A stretch of 64,000 bases of DNA from JABMQB01 sp963678235 (GTDB taxonomy: Bacteria > Bacteroidota > Bacteroidia > Bacteroidales > Prolixibacteraceae), in NCBI GenBank assembly GCA_963678235.1, contig OY782766.1, positions 4,712,001-4,776,000 of the forward strand, read 5' to 3'. This document shows positions 8,059 to 17,299 of this stretch, piece by piece (the first letter of the stretch is position 1; each line of letters starts with the position of its first letter). The position numbers and the translations under genes are program-made. The notes beneath the pieces were generated by a model, which saw only the letters and a program-made list of their open reading frames with translations, was not told where the DNA came from and ran no database searches.

Positions 8059-10470
8059 ATGAAAACTAATTTAATCCCTTTTCTGCTAACGATTGTATTT
8101 AGCCAATTATTTGTTTCAATTTCTGCACAGAATAAAGAAGGTTTCCAATCAAATCTTGATTCGTTGAGTTATTATCAATATGAAAAAGTATTTCTTCATA
8201 TTGACAGAAATATATATTCACCAGGCAGTGATATCTGGTATAAAGCTTACTTAATCGATGATTATACGTTCTTACCTTCAGAAATAAGTAATAACTTACA
8301 TGTTGAACTTATTTCCCCGGAAGGAAAGATAATTCAAAGTAACATTACATTTTTGTATTATGGTTTTGGTACTGGCGATTTTCATTTATCTGATTCGTTG
8401 CCAGGAGGGCAATATACAATTAGGGCATATACCAATTTTATGCGCAATTTTGATGACCTTATGTTTTTTACACAAAAAATTAATGTTAAGGGATTCAAAG
8501 AATTTTCGGAAACAATAATAGAGAAAAATTTAAACGACTCAATAGACTTTCAGTTTATGCCTGAGGGCGGAAGTTTTATCCAAAATGTTGCATCAAAAGT
8601 AGCTTTTAAGGCTATTAATCCGATAGGGAATCCTGTAAATATTGAAGGTGTTTTATTTAATGATAAGGATAAACTATTGAATAAATTCTCAAGTGTTCAT
8701 GATGGCATGGGAATTATTCAGATACAACCAAAATCAAATGAAAGATATTATGTAAAACTTACTCATCCCGATTCCAAAATAAAATACTGGCTGCCTGATG
8801 CTCACGAAAAAGGAATTTGCCTTACATCTTATCATTTATGGACCAAAAATATTGAATTATTGGTATCGGCCAATCCGAAAACATTCAATCCATCAAAATA
8901 TAGATTGCTTATTCATTCCCGCGGCATATTGGCATCGGCAATAGATATTAATATGGATAAAACGCCTCTTAAACTTGAAGTTGATAGATCTCAGCTTCCT
9001 GCCGGAATTTCTACTCTTACAATTGTTGATGAAAAGGATGTTCCTTTAGTGGAACGTTTAATTTATAATCCAGAGGATCGTGATTTTGCTATTTCAATTA
9101 CAAGCAAAAAGGAAAAATATAATTTTAAAGAAAAAGTTACCTTAAATATTGAAACCTTAAATAAAGAAGGTGAGCCGATCAGTACGAATTTATCGTTGGC
9201 GGTGGTTGATCAAATTGGCTTGGATAAATCCAATCAAATACCAGATATTTATTCGTACTTATTTCTAAATTCTAATTTTAGAGGTAAAATTCAAAATCCT
9301 TCGCAGTATTTTAAAAAGAAGGATAAACAAACACTTTATAATCTTGATTTGGTTTTGTTAACACATGGGTGGAGGCAATATATTTGGAAAGAAATAACGA
9401 ACACTCCGTTTACGCATAATTATGATTATGAACAAGGTTTTTCATTTACGGGCAAGGTTAATAAGTTATTTGGAAAAAGATCTATATCTGAAGGAAGGGT
9501 TACGATGTACTCTTTCTTGGATGGTTTGAATTATTTTGAAACGAAGACGGATAGTGCTGGTTGCTTTGCTTTTAATAATATCTTTCTATTGGATACAACC
9601 AGTCTTGTAGTACAGGCATTCAACCAAAAGGAAAAAAGAAAAACGGAAATCTTTTTCGATAATATTGAATATGTGCCACCCGTATTAAAATACCAAGATG
9701 ATGTTGGTTATAAACTAAAAAGTGAAAACACTGGATATTATGATGTGGCTAAAGAACGAAAATATCTGGTTGAAATAGCAGAACAAAAAAACCATATTTT
9801 GATTGAAGAAGTGGAAGTAAAAGGAAGAAAGCCTAAAAAAGATGATGGTCATTATAGAATTTATAGTGTTGCGGATCATATACTTGACCTGGATAATTTG
9901 ACAAATACTCCATTCGATGTTGTTGAAGCCTTAAGAGGGCGTTTTGCTGGTGTAGACGTAACGGGGCAATGTCCTGATTTTGGGATTTCTATGAGGGGAG
10001 GAGGTGAACCATTGATTGTATTGGATGGTATGCCACTTCAAAGTGGGGTTAAAGAATTATGTAATTTAAATGTTTCAAATATTGAAAAGATTGAAATACT
10101 TAAGGGAACTAGTGGGGTAATTTATGGGAGTAGAGGAGGAAACGGGGTTATTGTTGTCTTTTCAAAAAAAGCTGGAGCAAGATCAGGAACTCCAATATTA
10201 TTAGGTATTGAAAATATAAAACCAAAAGCATATCAAAGGATTCGTGAGTTTTATGCCCCAAATTACGAACCGGGAAATGATAAATTTGAATATAAGGATT
10301 TAAGAACTACAATCCATTGGGAACCTGTTATTATTACTGATACACTAGGAAGAGCCCAAGTTTCGTTCTATACAGCTGAAAGAGAAACTAAATATGTAAA
10401 TATTATACAAGGTATATCGGGCGATGGGAAATTGGGATTTTTAAGGGATGAAATAAAGGTTGTTCGTTAA
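8059..10470 (+). CDS. Secreted MG2-like protein with SusC-type TonB plug domain
   Basis: An 803-residue secreted protein read from the ATG at 8059, which gives a clean signal peptide ending in SISAQ; an upstream frame adds 34 unlikely residues. Residues 35-400 resemble macroglobulin-like beta domains (EKVFLHIDRNIYSPGSDIWY). After a carboxypeptidase-regulatory-like segment there is a TonB-receptor plug domain (about residues 600-700) with GEPLIVLDGMP, NIEKIEILKG and GSRGGNGVIVV, as in SusC proteins. The 22-strand barrel is missing. Such barrel-less plug proteins recur in Bacteroidota; their role is not established. Both flanking genes are on the minus strand, so it is transcribed alone. Confidence 0.78.
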   Translation: MKTNLIPFLLTIVFSQLFVSISAQNKEGFQSNLDSLSYYQYEKVFLHIDRNIYSPGSDIWYKAYLIDDYTFLPSEISNNLHVELISPEGKIIQSNITFLYYGFGTGDFHLSDSLPGGQYTIRAYTNFMRNFDDLMFFTQKINVKGFKEFSETIIEKNLNDSIDFQFMPEGGSFIQNVASKVAFKAINPIGNPVNIEGVLFNDKDKLLNKFSSVHDGMGIIQIQPKSNERYYVKLTHPDSKIKYWLPDAHEKGICLTSYHLWTKNIELLVSANPKTFNPSKYRLLIHSRGILASAIDINMDKTPLKLEVDRSQLPAGISTLTIVDEKDVPLVERLIYNPEDRDFAISITSKKEKYNFKEKVTLNIETLNKEGEPISTNLSLAVVDQIGLDKSNQIPDIYSYLFLNSNFRGKIQNPSQYFKKKDKQTLYNLDLVLLTHGWRQYIWKEITNTPFTHNYDYEQGFSFTGKVNKLFGKRSISEGRVTMYSFLDGLNYFETKTDSAGCFAFNNIFLLDTTSLVVQAFNQKEKRKTEIFFDNIEYVPPVLKYQDDVGYKLKSENTGYYDVAKERKYLVEIAEQKNHILIEEVEVKGRKPKKDDGHYRIYSVADHILDLDNLTNTPFDVVEALRGRFAGVDVTGQCPDFGISMRGGGEPLIVLDGMPLQSGVKELCNLNVSNIEKIEILKGTSGVIYGSRGGNGVIVVFSKKAGARSGTPILLGIENIKPKAYQRIREFYAPNYEPGNDKFEYKDLRTTIHWEPVIITDTLGRAQVSFYTAERETKYVNIIQGISGDGKLGFLRDEIKVVR

Positions 10471-10546
10471 ATAATGTGCAAAAACCAGTAATTGTTTGCA
10501 TTTTGGGAATAGAAAAACGCAGTTTTAAACCCCGGCAACCAAAATA

Positions 10547-10578
10547 AACAGGGCTTTACATTTTGTGAAGCCCTGTTT
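10547..10578. terminator. Bidirectional intrinsic terminator
   Basis: A perfect 11-bp stem, AAACAGGGCTT (10547-10557) with AAGCCCTGTTT (10568-10578), is extended inward by a wobble and three further pairs and closed by a tiny loop. A-rich and T-rich ends serve both strands. It separates the convergent plug-domain gene and leuB. Confidence 0.85.
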
Positions 10579-10610
10579 AATCCTCGAAACTCTTAGCTTG
10601 AGGCTCGTAG

Positions 10611-11672
10611 CTATTTCAAAATATATTCTGCAATCCAGTCGCCAACTTCCGAAGTTTTGTAAGCTTTTCCTTCAGCAATATCTTCGGTTACAACGTTTTG
10701 TTCCATAGATGCAGTTACCGCATCACGAATGGCTTTTCCTTCTGCTTTTAGGTCGAAGGCATATTCGAACATCATTGCAGCCGAAAGGATCGTTGCAATT
10801 GGGTTGGCAATATCTTTTCCGGCAGCTTGTGGGTATGAACCGTGGATTGGCTCAAACACCGAAGTATGGATCCCAATAGATGCCGAAGGCAATAATCCCA
10901 ATGATCCGGTGATTACACTGGCTTCGTCGGTCAGGATATCGCCAAACATATTCTCGGTTACCATCACATCGAAATTTTTAGGCCATTGAATAATTTGCAT
11001 GGCAGCATTGTCCACAAACATATATTCCGTTTTGATATCCGGGTTTTGTGGTTCCAATTCCTGGGCAACTTCCCTCCACAAACGAGAGCTTTCCAAAACA
11101 TTGGCTTTATCTACAACTGTTAATTTTTTGTTCCTTTTTCTTGCAAAATCGTACCCAAGTTTAAGTATCCTTTCAATTTCTTCACGGGTATATGTACAGG
11201 TGTCGAAAGCAGTGTTCCCTTCATCTTTACGGCCTTTTTCGCCAAAATAAATTCCTCCTGTAAGTTCGCGGATCGCCACAAAATCGGCTCCTTCCACCAA
11301 TTCCCTGCGAAGCGGTGATTTGTGGATTAACGATGGAAATGTTTCAACCGGACGAATATTGGCATACAATCCAAGCATTTTACGCATCCTTAACAAGCCT
11401 TGTTCCGGACGGACCTTTGCTTTTGGGTTGTTGTCGAATTTTGGATCGCCAATTGCCCCGAACAAAACAGCATCCGATTTCATACATAACTGGTGTGTTT
11501 CTTCCGGATAAGGATCGCCAACCTGGTCGATGGCAATTGCCCCGGTAAGTCCATATTCAAAGTTTAGTTCGTGACCGAATTTCTCGGCAACTGCTTTTAC
11601 TGATTTCATTGCTTGTTCCACTATTTCAGGACCAATACCATCGCCTGGTAATACTGCAATATTTAGCTTCAT
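10611..11672 (-). CDS. leuB: 3-isopropylmalate dehydrogenase
   Basis: LeuB (353 residues) oxidises and decarboxylates (2R,3S)-3-isopropylmalate to 2-ketoisocaproate with NAD+, the last dedicated step before transamination to leucine. Visible motifs are LPGDGIGPEIV at the N-terminus, the substrate-binding RMRKMLGLYANIRPV, the IRELTGGIYFGE loop, DKANVLESSRLWR, the metal-binding and active-site region VTENMFGDILTDE, and the NAD-binding EPIHGSYPQAAGKDIANP. The length is standard. It is the last gene of the leucine operon and is followed by a strong terminator. Confidence 0.97.
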   Translation of the reverse strand: MKLNIAVLPGDGIGPEIVEQAMKSVKAVAEKFGHELNFEYGLTGAIAIDQVGDPYPEETHQLCMKSDAVLFGAIGDPKFDNNPKAKVRPEQGLLRMRKMLGLYANIRPVETFPSLIHKSPLRRELVEGADFVAIRELTGGIYFGEKGRKDEGNTAFDTCTYTREEIERILKLGYDFARKRNKKLTVVDKANVLESSRLWREVAQELEPQNPDIKTEYMFVDNAAMQIIQWPKNFDVMVTENMFGDILTDEASVITGSLGLLPSASIGIHTSVFEPIHGSYPQAAGKDIANPIATILSAAMMFEYAFDLKAEGKAIRDAVTASMEQNVVTEDIAEGKAYKTSEVGDWIAEYILK

Positions 11673-11713
11673 TTTTGGTTCTTTTTGTATTTTGATTAAC
11701 TATATTTTTCTTG

Positions 11714-13300
11714 TTAGGCTTTCAAATTATCTAAAAGCTGATTGATTATTCCCGGTTTAAACTCTGCTTCAAGGATATTTAGCATCCGAACGGTTGCTTT
11801 AATGGCAGCCGTCGTTTGGTCAGGATCCAATGCACGGGTTTTAAATTCATGGTCGTTTTGCCAGGTAATTACGGTTTCCACCAAGGCATCGGTTTTTCCG
11901 CCCGGAGGGATCGTAACCACATAATCAACCAGTTTTGGGAATTTGCGTCCCATGGATTTGTAAATTTTACGAAGGGCATTGGTAAATGCATCGTATTGAC
12001 CATCACCATAACCTCTTTCTTCATACTTTTTACCATTTATTTTTATGGCAACCGAAGCTACAGGTTTTAACCCCATGGTGTGGGTGAGCGAATAATTGAT
12101 CAACTTGATGTTTTGTTCAATGCTCTGGTTGTTAACCACATCGGCAACAATATATGGGAGGTCTTCACTGGTAACCGTTTCTTTTTGGTCGGCCAGATGA
12201 ATAATCCGGTTGGTCACTTTTTTAAGCGATTCCTGATCGAGCTCAATACCAAGGTCTTCCAGGTTCTTTTTAATGTTCGCTTTCCCCGATGTTTTTCCCA
12301 GGGCATATTTTCGTATCCGACCAAAACGTTCTGGCAGAAGTTCGTTAAAATACAGGTTCTTTTTGCTGTCACCATCGGCATGGATGCCACTGCACTGTGT
12401 GAATACAAACTCACCAATCAAAGGTTTATTGGTCGGAATCCGGATACCCGAAAATGACTCTACCAATTTCGAAGCTTTGTTAAGGTTCGATTCGTTCACA
12501 TTGGTTTTCATTTTCAGATGGTCTTTTATAGTAGCAATCACACTCGACAAAGGAGCGTTTCCTGCGCGTTCGCCCAATCCGTTAATGGTTGTGTGAACAC
12601 ATCTGATTCCGGCTTTTATCGCATGGAATACATTGGCAATTGCAAGGTCATAATCGTTATGGGCATGAAAATCAAAATTAACATCTGGAAAGCTTTCAAT
12701 CATTTCTTTGCAGAAAACGTATGTTTCATCCGGATCAAGGATTCCTAAAGTATCGGGCAACATAATCCGGTTAACTTTTTCCTCCTTTAAGTTTGAAATC
12801 AAAAAATGAACATAGTCCTTTGAATCACGCATTCCATTCGACCAGTCTTCAAGGTAGATATTGACAGAAATCCCCATTTCCTCTGCATTTGAAATCACAT
12901 TCCTAATATCATTCAAATGCTCTTCGGGTGTTTTTCTAAGCTGATGGGTAACGTGGTTTAACGAACCTTTACAAAGGAGGTTAATAACTTTTCCACCTGC
13001 ATTTTTGATCCATTCCAACGATACTTTTCCATCTACAAAACCAAGGACTTCAATTTTCTCAAGATGCCCATTTTTAGATGCCCAATCCATCACCTTTTTG
13101 GTGCCTTGAAATTCACCATCAGACACCCGGGCTGAAGCAATTTCGATCCTGTCGACACAAACATCCTCCAAAAGGATTTTCGAAACGCTTAATTTTTCCG
13201 TATCTGAAAAAGAAACACCTGTTGTTTGTTCACCATCCCTAAGGGTGGTGTCCATAATCAGGAGTTGTTTCCCATGTATCTCAACTGTTGTTCCGGTCAT
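11714..13300 (-). CDS. Citramalate synthase-like / alpha-isopropylmalate synthase family enzyme
   Basis: A 528-residue DRE-TIM metallolyase with an N-terminal TIM barrel (DTTLRDGEQTTGVSF, metal ligands in FHAHNDYDLA, and GLGERAGN) and a C-terminal LeuA-type allosteric domain (from about residue 390). It differs from the canonical LeuA in the same operon. Its place in the operon matches the CimA-type enzymes of other Bacteroidota, which condense pyruvate and acetyl-CoA to (R)-citramalate for isoleucine synthesis. An isopropylmalate- or homocitrate-synthase activity is the alternative. The ATG directly follows the leuD stop codon, with no gap. Confidence 0.85.
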   Translation of the reverse strand: MTGTTVEIHGKQLLIMDTTLRDGEQTTGVSFSDTEKLSVSKILLEDVCVDRIEIASARVSDGEFQGTKKVMDWASKNGHLEKIEVLGFVDGKVSLEWIKNAGGKVINLLCKGSLNHVTHQLRKTPEEHLNDIRNVISNAEEMGISVNIYLEDWSNGMRDSKDYVHFLISNLKEEKVNRIMLPDTLGILDPDETYVFCKEMIESFPDVNFDFHAHNDYDLAIANVFHAIKAGIRCVHTTINGLGERAGNAPLSSVIATIKDHLKMKTNVNESNLNKASKLVESFSGIRIPTNKPLIGEFVFTQCSGIHADGDSKKNLYFNELLPERFGRIRKYALGKTSGKANIKKNLEDLGIELDQESLKKVTNRIIHLADQKETVTSEDLPYIVADVVNNQSIEQNIKLINYSLTHTMGLKPVASVAIKINGKKYEERGYGDGQYDAFTNALRKIYKSMGRKFPKLVDYVVTIPPGGKTDALVETVITWQNDHEFKTRALDPDQTTAAIKATVRMLNILEAEFKPGIINQLLDNLKA

Positions 13301-13891
13301 TTATTTTGTTTTTTCAAATGCCTCGATCTCTTCTTTCATGTCAACCAAATAGTCGATATCGTCTAATCCGTTTAGCAAACAATGTTTTTTATATGCATTG
13401 ATTTCAAACCCGGCTTTTTTCCCTGAAGAAACAATGGTAAACGTTTGCTCCGAAAGGTTTACCTCAAATTTTGCTTCGGCATTTTGTTTAATTTCACTGA
13501 ATATTTCTTCCAAAAACTCAGGAGTAACAACAACCGGCAAAAGGCCATTGTTCAATGAGTTATTTTTAAATATATCGGCGAAAAAGCTTGAAACAACCAC
13601 CCGAAATCCATAATCGTAGATTGCCCATGCAGCGTGTTCACGGCTTGAACCACTTCCGAAATTTTTACCACCAACAAGGATTTTTCCGGAATATTTTGGG
13701 TTATTTAAAGGGAAATCAGCTTTTGGCCGGTTATCAGAATCGTATCTCCAATCCCTGAATAAGTTATCTCCAAAACCTTTTCTTTCAACTGCCTTTAAAA
13801 AGCGGGCAGGTATTATCTGGTCAGTATCCACATTCTCAATTGGAAGGGGAACTGCCGGTGTATTTATTATTGAAAATTTATCGTATGCCAT
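13301..13891 (-). CDS. leuD: 3-isopropylmalate dehydratase small subunit
   Basis: LeuD (196 residues) is the swivelling small subunit of isopropylmalate isomerase; with LeuC it interconverts 2- and 3-isopropylmalate. Motifs are ENVDTDQIIPARFL near the N-terminus and LVGGKNFGSGSSREHA, the substrate-phosphate-binding loop, followed by FFADIFKNNSLNNGLLPV. The length is normal. If the neighbouring CimA-like enzyme makes citramalate, LeuCD probably also isomerises citramalate to methylmalate, as known in other organisms. It is unusual that leuD is separated from leuC by an unrelated four-helix-bundle gene. Confidence 0.96.
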   Translation of the reverse strand: MAYDKFSIINTPAVPLPIENVDTDQIIPARFLKAVERKGFGDNLFRDWRYDSDNRPKADFPLNNPKYSGKILVGGKNFGSGSSREHAAWAIYDYGFRVVVSSFFADIFKNNSLNNGLLPVVVTPEFLEEIFSEIKQNAEAKFEVNLSEQTFTIVSSGKKAGFEINAYKKHCLLNGLDDIDYLVDMKEEIEAFEKTK

Positions 13892-13921
13892 TTTAAACTA
13901 TTATTTATGAATTATTAATGA

Positions 13922-14275
13922 TTATTTTCTTGATTGAATTGTCTTTCTGGAGGCAATAAATATTGCGGTTAATTCTTTTGCTTCATTCATTAAAGGATTA
14001 ACTTCATTTTCTGATGCAATTTTTTCATCTTTGGCAAATTCAATCCAAAAATCACATTCGTCAACTTCTTCAATGACTATTGATAATTTAGCCGCAAATG
14101 CAGCTGTGGAATGAGCTAAAACAACTGCCCTGTAATTTACAGCAACGGATGTTGAACATCTAATTAATTGACCTTCGATTTGAGATCCTAATTTAGTTTT
14201 AGGAAGCGAGCCCGCAAATTTAACACAATTGTGCGCAAAGGTCTTTGTTCTTTGTTTTAGTTCATATTTATCCAT
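13922..14275 (-). CDS. Four-helix bundle protein (23S rRNA-intervening-sequence / S23 family)
   Basis: A 117-residue, all-helical protein of the S23 (23S rRNA intervening-sequence) family: ELKQRTKTFAHNCVKF, then IEGQLIRCSTSVAVNYR, then KLSIVIEEVDECDFWIEF and a final helix with EAKELTAIFIASRKTI. These pentameric four-helix-bundle proteins were first found inside rRNA intervening sequences and are scattered singly through Bacteroidota genomes; their function is unknown. Here the gene sits in the same orientation between leuC and leuD with 31- and 30-base gaps, so it is presumably co-transcribed. It is not part of leucine synthesis and is probably a later insertion. Confidence 0.85.
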   Translation of the reverse strand: MDKYELKQRTKTFAHNCVKFAGSLPKTKLGSQIEGQLIRCSTSVAVNYRAVVLAHSTAAFAAKLSIVIEEVDECDFWIEFAKDEKIASENEVNPLMNEAKELTAIFIASRKTIQSRK

Positions 14276-14306
14276 AATTAATCAATAAACATTAATAATT
14301 AGACCT

Positions 14307-15707
14307 TTATAACATTTCTCTTGGGTCGCTGACCATTCCGGTAACAGCAGCTGCCGCAGCCGTTAATGGGCTTGCCAACAATGTTCTTGCACCCGGACCT
14401 TGTCTTCCTTCAAAGTTACGATTGGATGTTGATACAGAATATTTTCCGGTCGGAATTTTATCGTCGTTCATTGCTAAACATGCAGAACATCCGGGCTGAC
14501 GAAGGCTAAATCCTGCTTCCTCAAAAATCTCAACCAACCCTTCTTTTTTAATTTGGTTCTCTACCTGTTTTGACCCAGGAACCAGCCATGCCGTTACATT
14601 ATCGGCTTTCTTTTTACCTTTTACAAAGTCGGCAAAAGCCCTGAAATCTTCAATACGACCATTGGTACAGCTACCAATAAAAACAAAGTCAACGGGTTTC
14701 CCTGCAATTTTATCGCCTTCGGCGTAACCCATATATTGAAGTGATTTTTCATAGGTTGTCTTATCGCTTCCTTTCAGGTTTTCTGATGTTGGGATCGTTG
14801 CAGAAATTCCAATTCCCATTCCCGGGTTTGTTCCGTAGGTAATCATTGGCTCAATATCAGCTGCATCAAAGGTAAACTCAGCATCGAAAGCAGCACCTTC
14901 GTCTGATTTTAGCTCCTTCCATTTGGCAACTGATTTGTCCCAATCAGCTCCTTTAGGAGCAAATTCACGACCTTTAATATAATCAATAGTGGTAGAATCG
15001 GGCGCAATTAATCCACCGCGAGCGCCACTTTCAATACTCATGTTACACAAAGTCATTCTTCCCTCCATGCTCAGGCTGGTAATTGCCGAACCTGCATATT
15101 CAATAAAATGCCCTGTACCTCCGCTGGTCGAAATTTTTGAAATAATGTACAATGCAATATCTTTTGCTGTAACACCTTTCCCAAGTTCACCATTCACGGT
15201 AATTTTCATTTTCTTCGGCTTTGGTTGCATAATGCTTTGACTAGCCAAAACCATTTCTACCTCACTGGTACCAATTCCAAAGGCAATAGCTCCAAAAGCT
15301 CCATGCGTAGATGTATGGCTGTCGCCACAAACAATGGTCATGCCAGGTTGGGTCAATCCCATTTCAGGACCGATGATGTGAACCACACCATGTCCTTCGG
15401 AGCCAAGACCGTGGTGAACAATGCCATGTTCCTCACAATTCTTGCGAAGTGTTTCTACCTGATGGCGTGATAATTCTTCTTTGATGGTAAGATGTTGATC
15501 GATGGTCGGAACATTATGGTCGGGCGTTGCAGTTGTTAAGTCTGGCCTGAAAACTTTCAATCCCCGGTTTTTTAATCCCAAAAATGCAACAGGGCTGGTT
15601 ACTTCATGAATTAAATGCCTGTCGATGTATAAAACATTTGGACCACCTTCAACTTCTTTTACTACGTGTGCATCCCAAATTTTATCAAATAATGTTTTTG
15701 CTGTCAT
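14307..15707 (-). CDS. leuC: 3-isopropylmalate dehydratase large subunit
   Basis: LeuC (466 residues from the ATG at 15707, preferred because MTAKTLFDKIWDAHVV is the usual family N-terminus; an in-frame ATG nine codons earlier is less likely). It is the aconitase-type subunit carrying a [4Fe-4S] cluster. Motifs are VCGDSHTSTHGAFGA, the Cys ligand in FIGSCTNGR and the paired ligands in PGCSACLAMN. Together with LeuD it isomerises isopropylmalate. All three cluster cysteines are present. It is the second gene of the operon, 59 bases after leuA. Confidence 0.97.
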   Translation of the reverse strand: MTAKTLFDKIWDAHVVKEVEGGPNVLYIDRHLIHEVTSPVAFLGLKNRGLKVFRPDLTTATPDHNVPTIDQHLTIKEELSRHQVETLRKNCEEHGIVHHGLGSEGHGVVHIIGPEMGLTQPGMTIVCGDSHTSTHGAFGAIAFGIGTSEVEMVLASQSIMQPKPKKMKITVNGELGKGVTAKDIALYIISKISTSGGTGHFIEYAGSAITSLSMEGRMTLCNMSIESGARGGLIAPDSTTIDYIKGREFAPKGADWDKSVAKWKELKSDEGAAFDAEFTFDAADIEPMITYGTNPGMGIGISATIPTSENLKGSDKTTYEKSLQYMGYAEGDKIAGKPVDFVFIGSCTNGRIEDFRAFADFVKGKKKADNVTAWLVPGSKQVENQIKKEGLVEIFEEAGFSLRQPGCSACLAMNDDKIPTGKYSVSTSNRNFEGRQGPGARTLLASPLTAAAAAVTGMVSDPREML

Positions 15708-15766
15708 ATTATATATTTTTATTGATCCGACCATTTATTTTTGATCGGATCAACAGTTTTAAATTC

Positions 15767-17275
15767 TTAATTCGCTACTGGTGGAAGTTTATTAATTGCA
15801 TCTAAAAATGCTTCGACGGAAGCAGTAATTATATCTGTGTTTGCACCAAATCCGTGATATATTACATCTTCATATTCCACTTGCATGTGAACTTTCCCGA
15901 TGTCATCGCTTCCACGGGTAATTGCCTGAACAAGGAATTCTTCGATAATCACTTTTCGATGGATTATCTCTTTCACTGCTTTAATTGCTGAATCAACTGG
16001 TCCGTTTCCAGCTGCTGTTGCATCAAATGTTTCCCCGGCAATATTTAATTTTACGGTTGCCATTGGAACCATATTTTTTCCGGTCACCACCTGTAAAAAA
16101 TCTAGCTTAATCCTACGTTCCTGACGGGTAGCATCACCAACCAGCAATGCGATATCATCGTCACGGATTTCTTTTTTCTTATCAGCCAGAATAAGGAATT
16201 CTTCATATACTTTATCCAGTTTTTCCTTATCCAAAGTGAAGCCGATTAATTCAAGCCTGTGTTTTAATGCAGCCCTACCACTTCTGGCGGTAAGCAATAT
16301 GGAAGATTCATTGATGCCAACATCGGTTGGATCCATGATTTCGTAGTTTTCACGGTTTTTCAATACCCCATCCTGATGGATTCCAGAAGAGTGCGCAAAT
16401 GCATTTCTTCCGACCACCGCTTTGTTAGGCTGAACAGGCATGTTCATCAACGTTGAAACCAACCTGCTTGCACCGTATATTTTTTTTGTATTGATATTGG
16501 TATCAATATTCAATACTTTGTACCTGCTTTTTAAAGCCATTACTACTTCTTCTAAAGAGGTATTCCCGGCTCTTTCGCCAATTCCATTGATGGTAACCTC
16601 TGCCTGACGGGCACCGTTCATAATTCCGGCAATTGTATTGGCAGTAGCCATTCCAAGGTCGTTATGGCAATGCGTTGAAATGGTAGCCTTATGGATTCCT
16701 TTCACGTTATCCACCAAATATTTGATTTTTTCGCCAAATTCATGTGGAAGACAATATCCGGTTGTGTCCGGAATATTCACTACGGTTGCACCAGCTTTAA
16801 TTACAGCTTCGATAACCCTTGCTAAATATTCATTGTCGGAACGGCCGGCATCTTCTGCATAAAACTCAACATCTTCCACATACTTTTTAGCGTACTTAAC
16901 TGCTTCAACTGCACGTTCTAAAATAGCATCGGGATTTGAATTCAATTTATGGTAAATGTGATAATGAGAAGTACCAATACCCGTATGGATACGCCCTTTT
17001 TTGGCATACTTGAGTGATTCGGCAGCAACATCAATATCTTTTTGAACTGCGCGGGTAAGCGAACAAATTGTTGGCCATGTAACCGCTTTTGAAATTTCTA
17101 CGATAGATTCAAAGTCGCCAGGACTTGAAATTGGAAATCCTGCTTCAATCACATCAACTCCAAGTGATTCAAGTGTTTTGGCTACTTCAATCTTTTCAAC
17201 TGTGTTTAACTGACACCCGGGTACTTGTTCCCCGTCTCGTAATGTGGTGTCGAAAATGTAAAGCCTGTCACTCAT
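15767..17275 (-). CDS. leuA: 2-isopropylmalate synthase
   Basis: LeuA (502 residues) condenses 2-ketoisovalerate with acetyl-CoA, the committed step of leucine synthesis. The TIM barrel begins with FDTTLRDGEQVPGCQLN. Metal ligands lie in STHCHNDLGMATAN, and GIGERAGNTSLEEVVMAL is the second signature. The C-terminal 120 residues are the LeuA dimer/allosteric domain that mediates leucine feedback. It is the first structural gene of the operon. A terminator hairpin and a Leu/Ile-rich leader peptide precede it, so expression is probably set by attenuation in addition to feedback. Confidence 0.97.
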   Translation of the reverse strand: MSDRLYIFDTTLRDGEQVPGCQLNTVEKIEVAKTLESLGVDVIEAGFPISSPGDFESIVEISKAVTWPTICSLTRAVQKDIDVAAESLKYAKKGRIHTGIGTSHYHIYHKLNSNPDAILERAVEAVKYAKKYVEDVEFYAEDAGRSDNEYLARVIEAVIKAGATVVNIPDTTGYCLPHEFGEKIKYLVDNVKGIHKATISTHCHNDLGMATANTIAGIMNGARQAEVTINGIGERAGNTSLEEVVMALKSRYKVLNIDTNINTKKIYGASRLVSTLMNMPVQPNKAVVGRNAFAHSSGIHQDGVLKNRENYEIMDPTDVGINESSILLTARSGRAALKHRLELIGFTLDKEKLDKVYEEFLILADKKKEIRDDDIALLVGDATRQERRIKLDFLQVVTGKNMVPMATVKLNIAGETFDATAAGNGPVDSAIKAVKEIIHRKVIIEEFLVQAITRGSDDIGKVHMQVEYEDVIYHGFGANTDIITASVEAFLDAINKLPPVAN

Positions 17276-17299
17276 TGTTATATTATTTAGTTACTAATA

